This document shows positions 6,229-11,251 of a DNA stretch of 11,251 bases, piece by piece. The notes under the pieces are model-generated. The model had not been told where the DNA came from, did not search any database, and saw nothing but the letters and a program-made list of their open reading frames with translations. The number at the start of each line of letters is the position of its first letter. Positions within the stretch are counted from its first letter, which is position 1. The position numbers were made by a program, and so were the translations under genes. Source of the stretch: Deltaproteobacteria bacterium (lineage in GTDB: Bacteria > Myxococcota_A > UBA9042 > DTJE01); NCBI GenBank assembly GCA_016784945.1, contig JADHTP010000083.1, positions 1-11,251 on the forward strand, in the 5' to 3' direction.

Positions 6229-7932
6229 TCATTCGCCGTTGGTGGCGTTGCGGAAAATCTCAATCAGCTGGTTCTCCGCCTCGTCGGTACCGATGACCAC
6301 CAACTCGTCCTTCGACCTGAACGTGTACTCGGGTCCCGGGCTTATTGCGTTTTGCCCAAGGCTGTCGAGCACTGAGATAATGCTGCACCCGGTCCTTTCC
6401 CTGATTTGACTCTCAGCCAGTGTTCTGCCGATCAGTGACTCGTGCACCGGCACCCGGAACACGTTCAGTCCCTCGGACAGCATGAGAAGCCGCCCCGGTT
6501 TGAAGAGGCCCACGATCACGTTGGCCAGGATGGAGTCATAGGACATGACCAGGTCGGCACCCGCCGTGTGCAGCTTGGAAACGTTCCGGTTGACGTTTGC
6601 GCGACTGATGATCTGGATGTCCGGTCTCAAGCGCCGGCAGTAGATGGTCAGGTAGATGTTCATGGCGTCGTCATGGGTGGTGATGAGCACCGCCGGAGCG
6701 TCGTCGATGCCGGCCTTCTTCAGCGTTTTGATGTCGGCTGCACTGCCCTCCACGTAATCGTTATCACCTGTGATGATGCTGTGGTCCTTTTCGATGATCC
6801 GGTTGGTCAGTCCCCGCTCCTTGAACACCTTAGCTGCGGCCCGACCGACCCGACCTCCACCCAGGATGAGTACCGGCGCATCGTAGACGTGTCTTCCGCC
6901 GTACCGTTCGTCGTACTGTCTGAGCTGTTCCGCCGAACCGGCCAGGATCAGCACCGTACTGGCTCGTATTCGTGTCTCGGCGGTGGGGGTCTGGAACACG
7001 CCCCTTTCCCACAGGCCCACCACGTTGATCCCCGTCTTTTCCCGGATCATGGACTCGGCCAGTGTCATGCCCTCCAGCACGCTCCGCATGGCGGGGGCCT
7101 CGGCAATGTGCATGGTCTCGATTGAACCGATGAGGTTGCTTCCCGATCCGGCCCCCAGTGTCCGTCGTGCCAGGGACTGGCCCAGCATGCGTTTGAACTG
7201 GAACACGTGGTTGCTGCCGGCCAGCTGGAGGATATCCACGGAGTCCTCGGACTCGGCGTTGGCCACGATGGGCACTTCCGGACAGGTCTCCCGGATGGTG
7301 AATGCGATATTCGTGTTGGTCATATCATCCACGTTGGCCACCACCATGGCCGCCATGTCCGCCCTCAACCTCAGGTAGGTTTCGTGATCACCCACCTCAC
7401 CCACGGCCACGCGAATGCCCCGGTCGTGCAGTTCCACGGCCTGATGTGGATCCGGGATGATCACCACGTAGTCGCTCCGGAACTGCTTTAACCGCTCGAT
7501 CAGCAGTTGGGTGGTCGCGTCGAAACTGGTCAGGATGACGTGCCCGGTGGTTCCATCGGCCAGATCCCGGGGTGCCCTCGCCTTTTCCCGGGCCTCCAGC
7601 CAGGGCGCGTAAAAGAACTGGATGAAGGTGAAGGGCAGGAGAATCAACAGGAACACCACCCCTGTAATCAGAACGAACAGCGAGAACAGCTTTCCGATGT
7701 CAGAGGTGAAAGTGATGTCGCCGAATCCCAGGGTGGACATGACCGTCAGCGTCCAGTAGACGCTAGTGATCCAGCTGTAGGACTTCCCCTCGGCCTCCAT
7801 GAGGAAGTGAAAAACCACGCTGTAGACCGCGATCATTCCCGTCAGGAACAAGAGGAAACGGAAGATCACACGCAGGTCCTTCTCCCGGGTGGTGGAGAAG
7901 ATGGTGAACAATTCGCTGGGGAAGAACTTCAT
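6229..7932 (-). CDS. Two-TM potassium channel with tandem RCK (TrkA-N/TrkA-C) domains
   Basis: The protein has 567 residues. TM1 is at about 21-44 and a pore helix precedes the selectivity filter TLGFGD (67-72, a variant of TVGFGD). TM2 is at about 80-105. Two regulatory units follow in the cytoplasm: RCK1 from about 129 and its TrkA-C from about 270, then RCK2 from about 352 and a second TrkA-C from about 485. RCK2 keeps the nucleotide motif GGGRVG (358-363). RCK1 has TSFDATTQ (135-142) at the equivalent turn and has lost the glycine motif. This suggests ligand binding by RCK2 only. The role is potassium flux gated by nucleotide or ions, in the inner membrane. The ATG at 7932 lacks a ribosome site and a promoter abuts it, so it may be leaderless. 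It converges on tRNA-Arg across the island and is divergent from the lipoprotein gene. Confidence 0.92.
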   Translation of the reverse strand: MKFFPSELFTIFSTTREKDLRVIFRFLLFLTGMIAVYSVVFHFLMEAEGKSYSWITSVYWTLTVMSTLGFGDITFTSDIGKLFSLFVLITGVVFLLILLPFTFIQFFYAPWLEAREKARAPRDLADGTTGHVILTSFDATTQLLIERLKQFRSDYVVIIPDPHQAVELHDRGIRVAVGEVGDHETYLRLRADMAAMVVANVDDMTNTNIAFTIRETCPEVPIVANAESEDSVDILQLAGSNHVFQFKRMLGQSLARRTLGAGSGSNLIGSIETMHIAEAPAMRSVLEGMTLAESMIREKTGINVVGLWERGVFQTPTAETRIRASTVLILAGSAEQLRQYDERYGGRHVYDAPVLILGGGRVGRAAAKVFKERGLTNRIIEKDHSIITGDNDYVEGSAADIKTLKKAGIDDAPAVLITTHDDAMNIYLTIYCRRLRPDIQIISRANVNRNVSKLHTAGADLVMSYDSILANVIVGLFKPGRLLMLSEGLNVFRVPVHESLIGRTLAESQIRERTGCSIISVLDSLGQNAISPGPEYTFRSKDELVVIGTDEAENQLIEIFRNATNGE

Positions 7933-7938
7933 GGCCGG

Positions 7939-7968
7939 ACTCTACCGTGAATGCCACTTTGGTATCAA
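7939..7968 (-). promoter_or_regulatory. Putative promoter of the channel gene, possibly giving a leaderless transcript
   Basis: On the minus strand TTGATA (7963-7968) and TAGAGT (7939-7944) are spaced by 18 bp. Initiation about 7 bases downstream falls at about 7932, the A of the start codon. No ribosome site is seen before that codon, which agrees with a leaderless message. The rest of the 148-bp divergent gap holds only the GGAGGA ribosome site of the lipoprotein gene (8068-8073). Confidence 0.42.
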
Positions 7969-8080
7969 GGGACGGTGTCGGATCCACGGGAGGCGCCCCC
8001 CGCGAGTGCCCATGGTGGAAAATCCCGCCCCAAGTCCGTAGAATTCCCCCGTGAAGAAAACCGAATCGGAGGATAGCCCC

Positions 8081-9223
8081 ATGCGTGTTTTTTACGCATT
8101 CACCCGATTGTCGATCCTGGTTCTGGTGGCCGGAATCGGCCTGGCGGGCTGCAAATCGGACTTCGTCCACTTCACGGACAGCATCGACCTGGAGTTCAAT
8201 TTCGCACCCCTGCCGCTCCTTCCCTTCGACAACCCGGACGACCACCTGCACATCCCATACGTCCAGGGAGCGGAGTTCCGAGTCACCGCACACCGTGATC
8301 ATTCGGGGATGAGCCTGTTGGACGCCGTACCGGAAAGCCTGGACCCCACGGTGGTCCGCGTCCTGGACGGTTCGGTTCAGAACACGGACGAGTGGGTGAG
8401 TTTCAGGTGCCGGGCCGAGGGCCCGGGCAGCACCAGTTTCGTCATCTATCGCGACGGTTTCAGGGAAAAGGAGTGGGGAAGCGCCGAGGTGGAGGTCGGA
8501 ACGGCCGATTCCGCACGGCTTTTCTTTTCCGGTCCGGTGCTTCTGAACTGGCCCTTCGAGGATGCCGAGGTCCTGGACCGGGTCAACGTGCTGAAGGGCG
8601 GCACGGCCACCTTCCTGGTGTGGCTATTCGGCCAGAACGCGCGGTTGTACGGTAACGGGACCGTCCGGGTGCTGGTGGCGGAAGGCAATGCCGACGTGGA
8701 GTGGGACCAGACCTATTTCTTCGAGGACCGCGACTGGTTTCGCGTGACGCCCCTGGATGACGGGGACAGTCGGGTGAAGATCCTGGCCGACGGGATCAAC
8801 GTGGCCGAAATCCAGGTCCACGGCGTCACCGAGGAGGAAGTGGACACGGTACTGGTGGAGGCGGAAAGCGAAAAACACGCCAGCACGGGGGACATCCTCG
8901 CCGTCCTGGCCGTGGGATACACCAGCGAGGGCGAACCCATCTACGGGATCGAATACGACTGGTACGCCGACGGCTGGAAGGAACCCGGCGACGGCGACAT
9001 CTACAAGTACGTGTTCCATCGCGACGGGTACATGGAAGTGGAGGCCGAGTACGGTGACCATTCCGACACGGCCTACATCCATGCCGAGGACGGCTGGGTG
9101 ACCTCCAGCAACCGCCTGGGTTGCACCACCGTGAACGCGTCCGCTCCGTCGGTGCCTCCATTCTTTCTTCTGCTCCTGGCCGGGGTGCCCCTACTGGCCC
9201 GCACAAGGTCGTCCAGGGCCTGA
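8081..9223 (+). CDS. Large lipoprotein with a MYXO-CTERM-like C-terminal tail, function unknown
   Basis: The start at 8081 is set by GGAGGA 7 bases upstream and by the signal peptide that begins there. An in-frame GTG at 8051 would put ten charged residues before it. The protein is 380 residues. A hydrophobic stretch (10-20) ends in lipobox LAGC with C24 lipidated. The middle is acidic and rich in short beta strands, resembling Ig-like or bacterial surface domains, but I do not recognise a family. The last 34 residues hold a cysteine (about 348), a proline-rich turn, a hydrophobic run (FFLLLLAGVPLLA) and a basic end (RTRSSRA), the layout of MYXO-CTERM-type sorting tails. It may therefore be anchored or processed at both ends. 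It is divergent from the channel gene and 57 bp upstream of the response regulator, possibly cotranscribed. Confidence 0.82.
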   Translation: MRVFYAFTRLSILVLVAGIGLAGCKSDFVHFTDSIDLEFNFAPLPLLPFDNPDDHLHIPYVQGAEFRVTAHRDHSGMSLLDAVPESLDPTVVRVLDGSVQNTDEWVSFRCRAEGPGSTSFVIYRDGFREKEWGSAEVEVGTADSARLFFSGPVLLNWPFEDAEVLDRVNVLKGGTATFLVWLFGQNARLYGNGTVRVLVAEGNADVEWDQTYFFEDRDWFRVTPLDDGDSRVKILADGINVAEIQVHGVTEEEVDTVLVEAESEKHASTGDILAVLAVGYTSEGEPIYGIEYDWYADGWKEPGDGDIYKYVFHRDGYMEVEAEYGDHSDTAYIHAEDGWVTSSNRLGCTTVNASAPSVPPFFLLLLAGVPLLARTRSSRA

Positions 9224-9280
9224 CCGCAGCCTCCTTGCCCTGCCCTTTCAAGCATGCTATTGCACTGCCGGGGGGTACCT

Positions 9281-10633
9281 GTGGAAGCGACCAGAACACA
9301 GCCTCGCGTACTCGTGGTAGACGACGACCAGTCGGCCCTGGATTCCCTGCGCCAGATCCTGGAGCGCGAGGGTTTCGTGGTGGGATGCGAATCCAGCGCG
9401 GAGGCCGGCCTGGAGGCCCTGCGGTCGGAAGACTACGTGGTTGTGCTGAGCGACCTCCGCATGCCGGGCATGGACGGGATGGACCTGCTGAAGACAATCA
9501 AGGCGTCCCGGCCCGACACGGAGGTGGTGATAATGACCGCCTTCGGGACCATCGAAAAGGCCGTGGAGGCCATGCGTGAAGGGGCTTACGACTTCGTCAC
9601 CAAGCCGTTGAAGCGCCCGCTGGTGGTGCGCAGCGTGACCCGTGCCCACGAAAAGGCGGCGTTGAAGGCGGAAAACCTGGCCCTGCGCGCCGAACTGGAG
9701 GCCGTGGCCGGTGATCGTTCCATCATCGGGACCAGCGCGGCCATGCGCAAGGTGATGGACACGGTGAGCCAGGTGGCCCAGGCCAGCGCCACGGTGCTGC
9801 TGCAGGGCGAATCGGGTACGGGCAAGGAATTGATCGCCCGGGCGATCCACCGCAAGAGTTCACGATCCAACGGCCCCTTCGTGGCCATCAACTGCGCCGC
9901 CATCCCCGTCACACTGCTGGAATCGGAACTGTTCGGCCACGAACGTGGCGCCTTTACGGGCGCCTTTTCCCGACGGGAGGGCCGGTTCAAGCTGGCCGAC
10001 CGCGGCACCCTGTTCCTGGACGAGGTGGCCGAAATGGACCCCATGGTCCAGGCCAAGCTGCTGCGCGTCCTGCAGGAAGGGGAATTCGAACGCCTTGGCG
10101 GGACCCAGACCATCAAGACCGACGTGCGGGTCATCGCCTCGTCCAACAAGTCGCTCATGGACCTGGTCAAGGCCAAGTCCTTCCGCGAAGATTTGTTCTA
10201 TCGGCTGAACGTCATCATGATCCACTTGCCGACCTTGCGTGAGCGGACCGAGGACATCCCCCTGCTGGCCCAGCACTTCATGGCCCGATACGCCGACAAG
10301 AACCGCAAGGACGTGCGTACCATTTCCCGGGAGTCGGCGGAGCTTCTCATGGCCCATGACTGGCCGGGCAACGTCAGGGAACTGGAAAACACCCTGGAGC
10401 ATGCCGTGGTCCTGTGTCGCGGCGACACGGTTCGCACGGAGGACCTGCCCGAGCTGGTGGCCCGGGACACGGACGCACGGCAGTTCCTGACCATCCAGCT
10501 GGGAACGCCCCTGGACGAAATCGAGCACAAGGTCATCCAGCAAACCCTGCGGATGACCAAGGGAAACAAGCGACTGGCTGCTCAACTGCTGGGAATCGCC
10601 ACGCGGACGGTCTACCGGAAGCTGGAAAACTGA
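9281..10633 (+). CDS. Sigma-54-dependent response regulator, NtrC family
   Basis: The protein has 450 residues in three domains. The receiver domain (about 8-120) has the acidic cluster DDD (14-16), phospho-acceptor D58 in SDLRMPG, T86 and K108. The AAA+ domain (about 148-380) has Walker A GESGTGKE (176-183), the sigma-54 contact loop GAFTGA (223-228) and Walker B FLDE (245-248). A Fis-type helix-turn-helix at the C-terminus reads GNKRLAAQLLGIATRTVYRK. All key residues are present, so it should activate sigma-54 promoters on phosphorylation. No partner histidine kinase is in the window, and no -24/-12 promoter was recognised nearby. The GTG at 9281 was chosen because GGGGGG lies 5 bases before it. 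An ATG at 9254 in the same frame has no ribosome site and would add nine residues. The stop is 1 bp from the convergent carbonic-anhydrase-like gene. Confidence 0.93.
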   Translation: MEATRTQPRVLVVDDDQSALDSLRQILEREGFVVGCESSAEAGLEALRSEDYVVVLSDLRMPGMDGMDLLKTIKASRPDTEVVIMTAFGTIEKAVEAMREGAYDFVTKPLKRPLVVRSVTRAHEKAALKAENLALRAELEAVAGDRSIIGTSAAMRKVMDTVSQVAQASATVLLQGESGTGKELIARAIHRKSSRSNGPFVAINCAAIPVTLLESELFGHERGAFTGAFSRREGRFKLADRGTLFLDEVAEMDPMVQAKLLRVLQEGEFERLGGTQTIKTDVRVIASSNKSLMDLVKAKSFREDLFYRLNVIMIHLPTLRERTEDIPLLAQHFMARYADKNRKDVRTISRESAELLMAHDWPGNVRELENTLEHAVVLCRGDTVRTEDLPELVARDTDARQFLTIQLGTPLDEIEHKVIQQTLRMTKGNKRLAAQLLGIATRTVYRKLEN

Positions 10634-10634
10634 A

Positions 10635-11147
10635 TCAGCCGTTCTTCAGGTACTCTTTCGCGTACTGAACGTAGTGCTCCGCGGATAGGGCCATGGCCTC
10701 GATCTCCACGTCCACGAGGGGCCGCACCACCTTGGCCGGGACGCCCATGGCCAGGTGGCCGTCGGGTATGTGCATTCCTTCGGGCACCACGGCCCCGGCG
10801 CCCACCATGGCGTTTTCGCCCACCACTGCTTCGTCCATGACCACGGCGCCCATGCCCACTAGGCAGCGCCGCTTGAGCAGGGCACCGTGTATGACGGCCC
10901 GGTGACCCACCGTCACTTCGTCTTCAATGATGCACTGGGTCCTGCCCAGGGTCTCGTGGAGCATGCAGAGGTCCTGGATGTTGGTCCTTGCGCCGATGCG
11001 GACGGGCCCCACGTCACCCCGCACAACGGCACCGAACCAGATGGACGCCTCGGGACCAATTTCCACGTCCCCGGTGATGACCACGGGTTCCAGGATCAGG
11101 GCTTCCCGGTGGATCCGCGGCACTGCGCCCTTGTAGGGCTTTATCAT
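10635..11147 (-). CDS. Gamma-carbonic-anhydrase family protein (YrdA/PaaY-like left-handed beta helix)
   Basis: The 170 residues form hexapeptide repeats (VVITGDVEIGPEASIWFG and following) of a left-handed beta helix, ending in the usual C-terminal alpha helix (about 145-167). Family residues are present: R43, D45, Q58, D59 and the three metal histidines H64, H82 and H87 (VGHRAVIHG). The likely metal is zinc or iron at trimer interfaces. Catalysis of CO2 hydration is known for some members only, and others act on thioesters or have unknown roles. Length and motifs match the YrdA-like group, without the acidic loop of archaeal Cam. A GGAG site lies 8 bases before the ATG at 11147, and the gene starts 16 bp after the stop of the upstream gene on the same strand, suggesting an operon. 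Confidence 0.93.
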   Translation of the reverse strand: MIKPYKGAVPRIHREALILEPVVITGDVEIGPEASIWFGAVVRGDVGPVRIGARTNIQDLCMLHETLGRTQCIIEDEVTVGHRAVIHGALLKRRCLVGMGAVVMDEAVVGENAMVGAGAVVPEGMHIPDGHLAMGVPAKVVRPLVDVEIEAMALSAEHYVQYAKEYLKNG

Positions 11148-11163
11148 GGGTTTTTCTCCAGGC

Positions 11164-11251
11164 TCAGACCATGTCGAGCAGCTTCTTCACCGTGGCTTCG
11201 ATGCCCTTCCACAGTTCACCGATGCTCCCGGCCAGCATGTAGCAGGGGCAG
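11164..11251 (-). CDS. C-terminal 28 residues of an unidentified protein (cut by window edge)
   Basis: On the minus strand an open frame enters from the right edge and stops at TGA 11164-11166. It reads CPCYMLAGSIGELWKG followed by an amphipathic helix ending KKLLDMV. Codons are strongly G/C-ending, as in neighbouring genes. The stop is 16 bp upstream of the carbonic-anhydrase-like gene, so they are probably cotranscribed. The CPC pair so near the C-terminus could be a metal or redox site, but 28 residues are too few to name a family. Confidence 0.6.
   Translation of the reverse strand, partial: CPCYMLAGSIGELWKGIEATVKKLLDMV

Noticed and set aside
7933..8080. Second promoter for the lipoprotein gene in the divergent gap
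   Set aside because: No pair of hexamers at sensible spacing on the plus strand stood out. Only the ribosome site at 8068-8073 is convincing.

Overview
The window is GC-rich bacterial DNA (about 60% or more by eye) with strongly G/C-ending codons. Lipoprotein signals, a four-heme periplasmic cytochrome, an NtrC-type sigma-54 regulator and a protein with a MYXO-CTERM-like tail point to a Gram-negative bacterium, most like the Myxococcota/deltaproteobacterial assemblage or a related candidate phylum. No gene here fixes the taxonomy. The tRNA gene does not encode CCA.

Left flank (1-2162): the minus strand holds the start of a TMTC/DUF1736-type membrane glycosyltransferase (cut by the window edge) and, upstream of it, a complete ornithine carbamoyltransferase gene (argF). 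On the plus strand a tRNA-Arg(CCT) gene has a good promoter.

Centre (2131-6189): this is the most interesting part. A perfect 35-bp copy of the 3' part of the tRNA-Arg gene recurs 4,024 bp downstream in the same orientation. This is the signature of an element integrated at a tRNA 3' end (attL/attR). Inside is a patchwork: an unrecognised minus-strand ORF, a frameshifted beta-propeller C-terminus, an intact membrane-anchored HELAH metallopeptidase, a 5'-truncated IS3-type transposase with a complete DDE triad, an intact four-heme cytochrome lipoprotein built from two duplicated diheme modules, a broken serine hydrolase, and the C-terminal end of a beta-helix protein that is cut off at attR. 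No tyrosine or serine recombinase is present, so the island is either decayed or mobilised in trans. Almost all recognisable cargo is exported or envelope-associated.

Right flank (6190-11251): a two-RCK potassium channel/TrkA-like protein (minus) is divergent from a large lipoprotein (plus) that also has a C-terminal sorting-type tail. A sigma-54-dependent response regulator follows on the plus strand. It converges, with 1 bp between the genes, on a gamma-carbonic-anhydrase-family gene (minus), which lies 16 bp downstream of another minus-strand gene entering from the right edge. These look like ordinary chromosomal housekeeping and envelope genes, and I see no single pathway linking them.
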